DNA of 64,000 nucleotides from Treponema sp. (GTDB lineage Bacteria > Spirochaetota > Spirochaetia > Treponematales > Treponemataceae). Shown here piece by piece: positions 15,730 through 23,217 of the stretch (within the stretch, counting starts at the first letter, position 1; each line of letters starts with the position of its first letter). Location: positions 1 to 64,000 of the forward strand of contig JAFUTH010000022.1 of the NCBI GenBank assembly GCA_017484285.1. Reading direction: 5' to 3'. The translations under genes were made by a program, and so were the position numbers. Below the pieces are notes generated by a model, which was given only the letters and a program-made list of their open reading frames with translations, did not search any database and was not told the origin of the DNA.

Positions 15730-17829
15730 CTAAATCGATTTTTTTAAGACTCGGGCACTGTTTGCTACTGCGAGAATGCACACGCCCACATCACCGAAGA
15801 CGGCGAGCCACAAATTGCCGAGACCGACCGCGCTCAAAAGCATAATCGCGACTTTGATTCCGATTGAAGCGTAGATGTTCTGCCAGACGGCGTTCATCGT
15901 GCGGCGAGAGATTTTGATTGCGTCCAAAAGGCGGCTCGGCTTGTCGTCCATGATGACCACATCTGCCGCCTCGATTGCGGCATCGCTTCCGAGTGCGCCC
16001 ATCGCGATTCCCGCATCCGCTCGGGCAAGAACCGGACTGTCGTTGATTCCGTCGCCCACAAAGATAAGTTTTTGTGAACTACCGTTCGTTTTTCTGCTCA
16101 TAATTTCTTCGACTTTCTGCACTTTGTCTTCGGGGAGCAGGTCTGCATACACGGTGTCGATTCCGAGATTTTCTGCCACGACTTGCGCCGTCGCTTCGGT
16201 GTCGCCCGTGAGCATGACGGTTTCTTTGATTCCGAGCTTTTTGAGACTACCAATCGTTTGCTTTGCATCGTCTTTTTCTTGGTCTGAAATCACGATGTTC
16301 CCCGAATACACGCCGTCCACCGCCACATGAACAATTGTTCCAGCTATCGATTGTTTGTTTTTGCTGAATCCCGCGACATGCTTGCTTTCCATGAGTTTTG
16401 CGTTTCCCGCGAGGACAGTTTTTCCTTCGACTACCGCTCGTATGCCAAAACCGCTGATTTCTTCGGGAGCGAGGATTTTGAGCGCGTCGCAGAGTACGCA
16501 ATGGTGCGCTTTTTTGAGCGATTTTGAAATCGGGTGGTTCGAGTAGCTTTCGGCGTGCGTGGTGATTGCAAGCAGTTCTTCCGCTGTCATGCCGTTTGCA
16601 GGGTTCACTTCGGCGACATCGAAAATGCCTTTGGTAAGCGTGCCGGTTTTGTCAAACACGGCGATTTTTGCCTTTGAAAGAACTTCAACGAAATTCGAGC
16701 CTTTAATCAGAACGCCCGATTTTGAGCTAGCTCCGATTCCGCAGAAGAACGCGAGCGGAACGGAAATCACGAGCGCACACGGGCATGAGACGACAAGGAA
16801 GGTCAGCGCACGGTAAATCCACACCGACCAGCCGTATTCGACGAACAAATCAGGCATGAAAAACTGCAAGAAAAGCGGTGGCAGGACGGCGACGGCAAGT
16901 GCAGCAAAGCAGACAATCGGCGTGTAGATCCGCGCAAATCGGGCGATGAATTTTTCCGAGCGAGATTTGACTTCGCTTGCCGTTTCGGTGAGATTTAGGA
17001 TTCGGCTGACTGCGCTTTCGCCGTAAGATTTTGTGACACGGATTTTAAGCAAGCCTGTTTGGTTCACGAAGCCCGCAAGCACTTCGCTCTCATTTTCGGC
17101 AGATACTTCGCGCGGAACGCTTTCACCGGTGAGAGCCGATGTGTCTGCGAACGATTTTCCTTCAGTTACGATGCCGTCAAGCGGAACGCGCTCGCCTGGC
17201 TTCACTTCGATAATCTCGCCAATCCCAACTTCTTCGGGGGAAACAACCACAGCCTTTCCGTCACGAATCACCGTGGCTCTGTCGGGGCGGATGTCCATGA
17301 GCGCGGAAATCGAGTCGCGTGAGCGGTCAACGGCGTAATCCTGCACGAACTCGCCGAGATTGTAAAAGAGCATGACCGCCACCGCTTCCGCAAATTCCCC
17401 AACGAAAATTGCGCCCACTGAGGCGACTGTCATCAAAAATTGCTCGCCGAACACATTTCTTTTGTGGATATTTCGCACCGCGCCTTTTATGACATCGCGC
17501 CCGCAAACCAAATATGCCGCAAGGTACAGAATTCCGTAGACAAGGCGGGGAAAATTACCGATAGACGGAAAATTTTTTGCTAGCGAAGACATGAGCGGAG
17601 AATCGCTCGCAAACACTGGAAGATGCTCGACCAAGAGCGCGAGAACAAAAATCGCGCCCGCAATCAGGATTTTTTTGAGCGGAGATTCTTCTTCTTCGTG
17701 CTCATGTTCGCAATCGCAATGCTTTTCGTGGTTGTGCTCGTCATGCGCGTGGTGATGCTCATGCTCGCAACAGTCGCACTCACAGTGAATATGTTCGCCT
17801 AAATGATTATGTTGTTCGTGTTTTTCCAT
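15730..17829 (-). CDS. zntA: Zn/Cd/Pb-exporting P1B-type ATPase
   Basis: A 699-residue heavy-metal ATPase. Residues 1-50 are a metal-binding tail rich in His and Cys (CECDCCEHEHHHAHDEHNHE) rather than a ferredoxin-like HMA domain. Then come membrane helices, the actuator motif ALTGES, the CPC transport motif in VSCPCALVISVPLAF, the phosphorylation site DKTGTLTKG, the P1B-specific HP motif (SNHPISKS), MLTGDTEATAQ and the hinge VGDGINDSPVLARADAG. By family it pumps Zn2+, Cd2+ or Pb2+ out of the cytoplasm using ATP. It follows the SmtB-type repressor gene by 3 bases, so the two form a metal-induced operon. The symbol is by family; cadA would be equally fair. Confidence 0.93.
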   Translation of the reverse strand: MEKHEQHNHLGEHIHCECDCCEHEHHHAHDEHNHEKHCDCEHEHEEEESPLKKILIAGAIFVLALLVEHLPVFASDSPLMSSLAKNFPSIGNFPRLVYGILYLAAYLVCGRDVIKGAVRNIHKRNVFGEQFLMTVASVGAIFVGEFAEAVAVMLFYNLGEFVQDYAVDRSRDSISALMDIRPDRATVIRDGKAVVVSPEEVGIGEIIEVKPGERVPLDGIVTEGKSFADTSALTGESVPREVSAENESEVLAGFVNQTGLLKIRVTKSYGESAVSRILNLTETASEVKSRSEKFIARFARIYTPIVCFAALAVAVLPPLFLQFFMPDLFVEYGWSVWIYRALTFLVVSCPCALVISVPLAFFCGIGASSKSGVLIKGSNFVEVLSKAKIAVFDKTGTLTKGIFDVAEVNPANGMTAEELLAITTHAESYSNHPISKSLKKAHHCVLCDALKILAPEEISGFGIRAVVEGKTVLAGNAKLMESKHVAGFSKNKQSIAGTIVHVAVDGVYSGNIVISDQEKDDAKQTIGSLKKLGIKETVMLTGDTEATAQVVAENLGIDTVYADLLPEDKVQKVEEIMSRKTNGSSQKLIFVGDGINDSPVLARADAGIAMGALGSDAAIEAADVVIMDDKPSRLLDAIKISRRTMNAVWQNIYASIGIKVAIMLLSAVGLGNLWLAVFGDVGVCILAVANSARVLKKSI

Positions 17830-17832
17830 ATA

Positions 17833-18132
17833 TTACTCCTCGATGTGCTCCAGTCCCATGTTTAGGATTTTGCTTACATGGTCGTCGCTGAGCGCGTATA
17901 TAAGGGATTTTCCCTCTCGTCGGTAGCGCACCAAACCGTTTGTTTTGAGTACACGCAGTTGATGGCTAATTGCGCTCTGTGTCATGCCGAGGGCTTCGGT
18001 TAAATCGCTTACGGAAAGCTCTCGTCCTAAAAGCGCAAAAAGTATCTTGATTCGCGTTGAGTCTCCAAAAATCTTAAAAAGCTCGGAGAGGTCAAAAAGC
18101 AAATCTTCGTCGGGCAGTGAGATGTCAGTCAT
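17833..18132 (-). CDS. ArsR/SmtB-family metal-sensing repressor
   Basis: A 99-residue winged-helix protein. The recognition helix region is LSVSDLTEALGMTQSAISHQ followed by LRVLKTNGLVRYRREGKSL. The C-terminal helix DDHVSKILNMGLEHIEE has Asp and His spaced about ten residues from a second His and an acidic residue, the alpha-5 zinc site of SmtB/CzrA. It lacks the alpha-3 Cys box (ELSVSDL instead of ELCVCDL), so zinc is the likeliest inducer. It is first in the operon with the P-type ATPase, and a palindromic operator lies just upstream. Confidence 0.93.
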   Translation of the reverse strand: MTDISLPDEDLLFDLSELFKIFGDSTRIKILFALLGRELSVSDLTEALGMTQSAISHQLRVLKTNGLVRYRREGKSLIYALSDDHVSKILNMGLEHIEE

Positions 18133-18163
18133 GCGTATCTCCTTTTAGCGAATAATAAGCAAT

Positions 18164-18183
18164 ACATGAACAATTATTCATGT
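18164..18183. promoter_or_regulatory. SmtB/ArsR-type operator
   Basis: ACATGAA-CAATTA-TTCATGT is a perfect 7-bp inverted repeat spaced by 6, closely matching the ATGAA(n6)TTCAT operators of SmtB/CzrA repressors. It overlaps the expected transcription start of the repressor-ATPase operon. Confidence 0.85.
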
Positions 18184-18187
18184 GTTA

Positions 18188-18216
18188 ATGATAGGTGAAG
18201 GTCTATGTCTTGTCAA
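18188..18216 (-). promoter_or_regulatory. Promoter of repressor-ATPase operon
   Basis: On the minus strand TTGACA (18216-18211), 17-base spacer, TATCAT (18193-18188). The operator lies immediately downstream, consistent with repression at initiation. Confidence 0.75.
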
Positions 18217-18224
18217 GGAAATTT

Positions 18225-18254
18225 TTGTCAGAATCGCCGATTCTGTGGTATAAT
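18225..18254 (+). promoter_or_regulatory. Promoter of hemerythrin gene
   Basis: TTGTCA (18225-18230), 18-base spacer and TATAAT (18249-18254), 29 bases before the start codon, with GGAG in between. Confidence 0.75.
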
Positions 18255-18282
18255 CGTTTAAGCTGGAAAATGGAGCAGACTT

Positions 18283-18747
18283 ATGAATATCAAGGGATTT
18301 GTTGATTCAAAATCAGAGGATTTTATTACCTGGGATCCAAAATACAAGATTGGAATTCCAGTGATTGATACGCAGCACGAGCATTTGGTTCACCTCTGCA
18401 ATGATTTTTATCAGAGCCTTCTCAAAAATAATGATGCAGAAAACTATCAGTCGTTAGTAAAAGAAACACTTGAAACCTGCCTGAACTATGCTGCGACTCA
18501 TTTTAAAGACGAAGAACGGCTCATGATAGCTTCCCACTTCGATGGATACAACTCACACAAAGCAAGCCATGATGCTTTTACCCAAAAATGCGAGGCAATT
18601 TATGCGAATATCGAGCATTTGCCTACGAGTGAGGCGATAAAATTCGCGCATTTTTTGTATGACTGGATTCACAATCATATTGCGCACGAGGATAGGCTGT
18701 ATCTGCCGACTTTGGTGGACTTTTTGAAGAAAAACCAGAGTAAATAG
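18283..18747 (+). CDS. Bacteriohemerythrin
   Basis: A 154-residue single-domain hemerythrin. The di-iron ligands are in order: His in DTQHEHLVHL, His and Glu in HFKDEERLM, His in HKASHDAF, and His plus Asp in HNHIAHED. It has no signal peptide and no attached sensor domain, so it is a cytoplasmic O2-binding protein. It probably buffers or senses oxygen in an anaerobe, which fits the redox genes downstream. It has its own promoter and a GGAG ribosome site 8 bases before ATG. Confidence 0.93.
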   Translation: MNIKGFVDSKSEDFITWDPKYKIGIPVIDTQHEHLVHLCNDFYQSLLKNNDAENYQSLVKETLETCLNYAATHFKDEERLMIASHFDGYNSHKASHDAFTQKCEAIYANIEHLPTSEAIKFAHFLYDWIHNHIAHEDRLYLPTLVDFLKKNQSK

Positions 18748-18786
18748 AATTATTGCAGAGTGACAATAACTAACGGTCGTTAAATT

Positions 18787-19458
18787 ATGAACGGTATGCA
18801 CTTAAACCTCTCTTCGACGTTCTCTTTTTGGAAAGACCTTTCTCCGTCTCAGGCGGTGTTCCTTGAAAAATCCGCTCGCACAGAAGTCTTTTCTTCGGGA
18901 ACGCTCATTCACCGCTCTTCGGGCGACTGCAAGGGCGTGATGTCGGTGCTTTCGGGAAGTCTGCGTGTGTACTGTGTTTCTGAGGAAGGGCGGGAAGTCA
19001 CGCTCTATCGGGTTGAAAACGGCGATGTGTGCATCCTTTCGGCTTCGTGCCTCATGGATTCGCTTGTGTTCGATGTGGTGATTGAGGCGGTCGGTGAAAC
19101 GCGGGTGTGTGTGCTTCCTTCAAGTGCGCTTCACAAGATTGAGGAAGAAAATCCGCTCGTGAGCCTGTACATCTACAAAAACGCGACCGAAAAATTCTCC
19201 GAAGTCCTGTGGACGATTCAGCAGCTTCTTTTCATGAAAATTGACCAGAGGCTTTGTGCTGCGCTCCACGATGAAATGCTCCGCCAGAAAAGCACGGTTC
19301 TTTCGATTACGCACGAGGAACTTGCCAAGCAAATCGGCAGCGTGCGAGAAGTCGTCACAAAAACGCTCAAATATCTCGCCGAAGAAGGCGTGGTGTCGCT
19401 CGGTCGCGGAAAGATTGAGATTGCGGACAAGAAAAAGCTGGACTTCTTTCTTAAGTAA
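18787..19458 (+). CDS. Crp/Fnr-family transcriptional regulator
   Basis: A 223-residue regulator: N-terminal cyclic-nucleotide-binding-type beta-roll (GVMSVLSGSLRVYCVSEEGR, VTLYRVENGDVCILSASCLM), dimer helix, and a winged helix near the end (SITHEELAKQIGSVREVVTK then TLKYLAEEGVVSLGRGKIEI). It has Cys at CILSASC and one or two others, but not the N-terminal Cys cluster of true FNR. The pattern resembles regulators of redox or metabolite stress in anaerobes. It sits just upstream of a ferredoxin, an iron-sulphur membrane protein and a C_GCAxxG_C_C protein and probably controls them. Confidence 0.9.
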   Translation: MNGMHLNLSSTFSFWKDLSPSQAVFLEKSARTEVFSSGTLIHRSSGDCKGVMSVLSGSLRVYCVSEEGREVTLYRVENGDVCILSASCLMDSLVFDVVIEAVGETRVCVLPSSALHKIEEENPLVSLYIYKNATEKFSEVLWTIQQLLFMKIDQRLCAALHDEMLRQKSTVLSITHEELAKQIGSVREVVTKTLKYLAEEGVVSLGRGKIEIADKKKLDFFLK

Positions 19459-19529
19459 CTTCGTCACATACAACATTTCTCCCTTCTGTTAGATTTACTC
19501 TCGATGCGGGTTTCCGTGTCGGGGGTACT

Positions 19530-19742
19530 ATGGCTAAATCAAAAAAATATGCTTCTGTCGATGAGGCGCGCTGCGTTGCGTGCGGGGCTTGTGCAAATGT
19601 GTGTCCGCGTGGGGCGATTTCGGTCTTTCACGGGTGTTTTGCCCGTGTTGCTACAGATGTGTGCGTGGGGTGCGGATTGTGCGCGAAGACTTGTCCTGTC
19701 GGGTGCATTTCGGCTGTAAATCGGGAGGCGAATGATGACTAA
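19530..19742 (+). CDS. 2[4Fe-4S] ferredoxin
   Basis: A 70-residue ferredoxin with two CxxCxxCxxxCP motifs: CVACGACANVCP and CVGCGLCAKTCPVGC. The spacer between them (GAISVFHGCFARVATD) has an extra Cys. It is cytosolic and carries electrons at low potential. GGGGGT precedes the ATG. It overlaps the next gene by 11 bases, so the two are translationally coupled and probably work together. Confidence 0.93.
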   Translation: MAKSKKYASVDEARCVACGACANVCPRGAISVFHGCFARVATDVCVGCGLCAKTCPVGCISAVNREANDD

Positions 19743-20355
19743 GAGGAAAAAATGGTATCAGTATTTGTGGATGTGGTCGATTCTGTATTTTGCGCTCGGA
19801 TTTTTCAACATTCTGTTCGCTTGGCTCGGCATGATTGACTTTCTGCTTCCGCTCGGATTCGCGATTTTTGGCGGGAACAAGTGGTTTTGCAACAATATGT
19901 GCGGTCGCGGTCAGCTTTTCACGGTTCTCGGAACAAAGCTTCATCTTTCTCGCAACAAAACGACTCCGCGCGTGCTTTCGTCAAAATGGTTTCGCTACGG
20001 GTTCTTGGCGTTTTTCCTTACGATGTTCGGCACTATGGTCTTTCAGACGTATCTTGTTGCGAGCGGGGTGGCAAATCTTCGGCAGACGGTCAAACTGTTT
20101 TGGACTTTCCGCATTCCGTGGAAATGGGCGTATAATCCCGCGCATTTGGGCGACAGTCTTGCGTGGGTCGCTCAATTCAGCTACGGATTTTACAGTCTCA
20201 TGCTGACTTCAACGCTGATTGGTCTTATCGTGATGGTTTTGTACAAGCCGCGCTCGTGGTGCACGTTCTGTCCGATGGGGTGCATGACACAGGGAATTTG
20301 CAAACTGAAAAACGCAAAACACCTGACAAAAAAATCAGATGATACTGTAGAATAA
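19732..20355 (+). CDS. Membrane 4Fe-4S protein, NapH-like
   Basis: A 207-residue membrane protein with about four helices (LWMWSILYFALGFFNILFAW, YGFLAFFLTMFGTMVFQTYL, LMLTSTLIGLIVMVL) and Cys-rich signatures on cytoplasmic loops: CNNMCGRGQL after the second helix and SWCTFCPMGCMTQGICKLK at the C-terminus. This is the pattern of NapH/CcoG-type proteins that pass electrons between ferredoxin and the membrane. It is coupled to the ferredoxin gene. The electron acceptor is unknown. Confidence 0.88.
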   Translation: MMTKRKKWYQYLWMWSILYFALGFFNILFAWLGMIDFLLPLGFAIFGGNKWFCNNMCGRGQLFTVLGTKLHLSRNKTTPRVLSSKWFRYGFLAFFLTMFGTMVFQTYLVASGVANLRQTVKLFWTFRIPWKWAYNPAHLGDSLAWVAQFSYGFYSLMLTSTLIGLIVMVLYKPRSWCTFCPMGCMTQGICKLKNAKHLTKKSDDTVE

Positions 20356-20373
20356 AGCTAAAGAGGTACATGT

Positions 20374-20769
20374 ATGACAATTCAAGAAAAAGCAGATAGA
20401 GCTGCGGAATACAAGCAAACGGGAAAAATGAACTGTTGTCAGGCGGTTACGAGCGTCCTTGCCGACACGGTTTCACTCAGTGAAGAAGACTTGCACAAAC
20501 TCTCCGCTGGATTTGCTGCCGGTATGGGGTGCATGGAAGCGACATGTGGTGCGCTCGTAGGTGCGAACATGATTTTAGGCTTGCGCACTGACGGAAACGG
20601 CACGGTAAAACTGAGCCGTGAGCTGCTTTCAAAATTCCGCGAGAAGTGCGGGGCTGTCACTTGCAAGGACTTGAAAGGTGTCGGCACGGGGCAAGTTCTC
20701 TGCGAGTGCGAAAATTGCTGCCGAAACGCGGTGCTTGCTCTGGGTGAAGTACTTGACGAGCAATCTTAA
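20374..20769 (+). CDS. C_GCAxxG_C_C family protein
   Basis: A 131-residue protein matching the C_GCAxxG_C_C family: NCCQAV near the start, GMGCMEATCGALVGANMILG, and late Cys in CGAVTCKDL and CECENCCRNAV. The family is named for this spacing of Cys and Gly and is found beside redox and iron-sulphur genes; its reaction is unknown. It lies 18 bases after the NapH-like gene and ends the operon begun by the ferredoxin. Confidence 0.92.
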   Translation: MTIQEKADRAAEYKQTGKMNCCQAVTSVLADTVSLSEEDLHKLSAGFAAGMGCMEATCGALVGANMILGLRTDGNGTVKLSRELLSKFREKCGAVTCKDLKGVGTGQVLCECENCCRNAVLALGEVLDEQS

Positions 20770-20821
20770 AACCTAGCAGATTCTTAAAAAATATGGTAAT
20801 GTATTTGCTCGACACGCACCT

Positions 20822-22969
20822 ATGAATATACTATCTGTTAATGGACTATCCAAACTCGGTCGCGAAGCCCCGCTCTTTACGGAAGTTACTTTCGGCTTGA
20901 ACGAAGGCGACAAGGCGGCGATTATCGGGCGGAACGGCACGGGAAAATCTACGCTCCTCAATGTAATCGCGGAAAAACTCCCTGCGGATGATGGGCAAGT
21001 CATCATAAACAAACTATCGGGAGTTAGTTATCTTCCGCAAAATCCCGAATTTGACGGCGACAACACGATTCGCGAGCATATTTTCAAGTCAGAAAGCCCC
21101 AAACTCAAAATCATCACCGAATACGAAGATTTGTGCGAGAAAATGGGCGAAAAACTAACGAACGGTCAGCAGAAACGCTTTGACGAACTCACGCTTGAAA
21201 TGGACAAGGGCGACCTCTGGAACTACGAAAGCCAAATCCGCTCAATCTTAAGCACGCTCGGCATCAACGACCTTTCGCGCAAGATGAGCACTCTTTCCGG
21301 CGGCATGGTCAAAAAAGTCGCGCTCGCGCAGGTTCTCGTTGAGGACACAAAACTGCTCCTGCTCGACGAGCCGACCAACCACCTCGACATTCAGACGATT
21401 TACTGGCTACAAAATTACCTGCATGACACGCGCCGCACCGTCCTCATGGTCACGCACGACCGCTACTTCCTCGACGCCGTGTGCAACAACATCTACGAAC
21501 TTGCCCGCACCCGCCTCAAGCTCTATCAGGGCAACTACTCGACCTACCTCGAAAAAAAGGAAATCGAAGCCGAAATCGAAGAAAACACCGAGCGGCGAAT
21601 CGAAAGCGTGCTTCGTTTTGAACGCGACTGGCTTCGCCGTGGTCCCTGCGCGCGCGGAACAAAGGCAAAAGCACGAATCCAGCGTGACATGCAGCTCATC
21701 AACCGCGAAAAATTCGCCAAAGACAAGGGCTTCCAGTTTGAAGTGGCAGGTCGTCGCCTCGGCGGAAAGATTCTGGAGTTGCACGGGATTTCAAAAAATT
21801 TCTTAAAAGGAAATGCAATGGGGGAAGTCTCCCCCTCGGCTACAATGGCTTCGCCATTTCCGCCTACCCCCTCTGCGGGGACACCCCGCAACGCCCCGAA
21901 TTTTCCCGTTCTGCGTGATTTTTCTTACACTTTCAGCAAAGGGGAGAAAATCGGCATTTTCGGCGGGAACGGGTCGGGAAAGTCCACGCTGTTGAACATC
22001 ATTACGGGTGCGATTCCGCCGGACTCTGGAAGCATCGTTAAGGGCGAGAACACTTTCTTCGGCTACTATCAGCAGAATCCCGTGTTCAAGGATTTGAGCC
22101 TTACCGTCCTCGACTACATAAAAGAAGCCGCCGATGTCGTTCAGATGAACAACGGCAAGACACTTTCCGCATCGCTTTTTCTGAAAGAATTCGGTTTTGA
22201 GGGAAAAATCCAACATTCCATGCTCTCCACATTGAGTGGCGGCGAGCGAAAGCGTGTATTCTTGGTGCGGCTTTTGATTTCAAACCCGAACTTTTTGATT
22301 CTCGATGAGCCGACCAACGACTTCGACATCTTCACGATGAATATCCTCGAAGAATTCTTGCTCGGATACAAAGGTTGCCTACTCATCGTTAGCCACGACC
22401 GCTACTTTATGGACAAAATCGCCGACACCATGTTTATTATGGAAGACGACGGCAGTGTGAGCGGCTTTGTGGGAAAATGCTCAGAGTACATTCAGTATTT
22501 GGAAGAAAAAAAGAAGGAAGAAGAACAAAATAAACAGACGAACGATAGTTTGAAAAAGACAAATTTCGCGAGCAAATCGGAGGATTTTAAGGGGGATTCC
22601 CCCTTAGGAGAGGGGGTAGCGGAAAACGGGAGCGCAGCGGACGGTTGGAGCGAGGGGGAGACCGGTTCAGGCACAGCCTTCACCGAGACTCGCTCAAAAC
22701 CTGTCTCACAGGTTTTGCCGGCTAACGCCGTCGCTCCCTATCCCCCACCAAATCTGAAGCCACGAAAAAAGACCTTTAAAGAACAGCGTGAATTTGAATC
22801 GCTTGAAGCAGAAATCATGTCGCTTGAAGAAAAAAAATCTGCCCTTGAAGCACAAATGGCTTCCTCTGATTTTACGGTCGCGCAAAAGGCAGGCGAAGAA
22901 TACAAATCGGTCGATGAAAAACTCACTGCCGATTACGCGCGCTGGGAAGAATTGGCTGACTTAGGATAA
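20822..22969 (+). CDS. ABC-F family ATPase (Uup-like) with two in-frame repeat insertions
   Basis: A 715-residue soluble tandem ATPase. Domain 1: Walker A GRNGTGKST, signature LSGGM, Walker B LLLLDEPTNHLD, His switch THDRYF. Domain 2: GGNGSGKST, LSGGE, FLILDEPTNDFD, SHDRYF. It ends in a coiled coil (FESLEAEIMSLEEKKSALEA), as in Uup. ABC-F proteins act on ribosomes; Uup also influences DNA branch intermediates. Two stretches do not belong to the family: residues ~329-361 and ~590-641. Their DNA is intergenic-type hairpin repeat, yet both keep the reading frame. They sit at loops and so may be tolerated. There is no usual Shine-Dalgarno before ATG 20822. Confidence 0.93.
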   Translation: MNILSVNGLSKLGREAPLFTEVTFGLNEGDKAAIIGRNGTGKSTLLNVIAEKLPADDGQVIINKLSGVSYLPQNPEFDGDNTIREHIFKSESPKLKIITEYEDLCEKMGEKLTNGQQKRFDELTLEMDKGDLWNYESQIRSILSTLGINDLSRKMSTLSGGMVKKVALAQVLVEDTKLLLLDEPTNHLDIQTIYWLQNYLHDTRRTVLMVTHDRYFLDAVCNNIYELARTRLKLYQGNYSTYLEKKEIEAEIEENTERRIESVLRFERDWLRRGPCARGTKAKARIQRDMQLINREKFAKDKGFQFEVAGRRLGGKILELHGISKNFLKGNAMGEVSPSATMASPFPPTPSAGTPRNAPNFPVLRDFSYTFSKGEKIGIFGGNGSGKSTLLNIITGAIPPDSGSIVKGENTFFGYYQQNPVFKDLSLTVLDYIKEAADVVQMNNGKTLSASLFLKEFGFEGKIQHSMLSTLSGGERKRVFLVRLLISNPNFLILDEPTNDFDIFTMNILEEFLLGYKGCLLIVSHDRYFMDKIADTMFIMEDDGSVSGFVGKCSEYIQYLEEKKKEEEQNKQTNDSLKKTNFASKSEDFKGDSPLGEGVAENGSAADGWSEGETGSGTAFTETRSKPVSQVLPANAVAPYPPPNLKPRKKTFKEQREFESLEAEIMSLEEKKSALEAQMASSDFTVAQKAGEEYKSVDEKLTADYARWEELADLG
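21808..21906. repeat. Palindromic repeat inserted in frame in ABC-F gene (first)
   Basis: Three short hairpins in a row, GGGGGA-agtc-TCCCCC, AATGGC-ttc-GCCATT and TGCGGGG-aca-CCCCGCA, encode a Pro/Ser-rich insert (EVSPSATMASPFPPTPSAG) just before the second ATPase domain. Other Uup-type proteins pass directly from the strand before it to the VLRDFSYTF strand. Confidence 0.8.
22589..22745. repeat. Palindromic repeat inserted in frame in ABC-F gene (second)
   Basis: It begins AAGGGGGATTCCCCCTTAGG, includes AAAACCTGT-ctc-ACAGGTTTT, and has the GAGCGCAGCGGA pattern of dispersed intergenic repeats. It encodes a Gly/Ser/Pro-rich linker of ~52 residues between domain 2 and the C-terminal coiled coil without a stop codon. 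Confidence 0.8.
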
Positions 22970-23217
22970 CGGGCGTTTCTTCTGATTTCTTTTTTTGCTT
23001 CGTTTTTTTTCATCATGCGTATGGTCATGTGTTTCATCGTTATAGACTTCAAGGCTTCCTTTTCAGAAATAACGCCAGTCAGAATCAGCAAAAGCGTGCC
23101 GATACAGTCGGTCACCGCAAGTTCAAAAGGTGCGAGACGCTTCAGACGCGTAAATTTCCTGTGTCCATCTGAAATTCACCTTTAAATTTCATGCTTTCTG
23201 TGTTAAAATGTAACCCT
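22970..23217. other. Spacer before glgX
   Basis: About 250 bases. On the minus strand a frame reads LAPFELAVTDCIGTLLLILT and then a basic tail; it could be a scrap of a membrane protein but has no start signal and no neighbours, so I do not call a gene. No terminator for the ABC-F gene is obvious. Confidence 0.4.

Noticed and set aside
22933..23115. Minus-strand 60-residue protein before glgX
   Set aside because: No ribosome site or conserved neighbours; too short and basic to support a gene.
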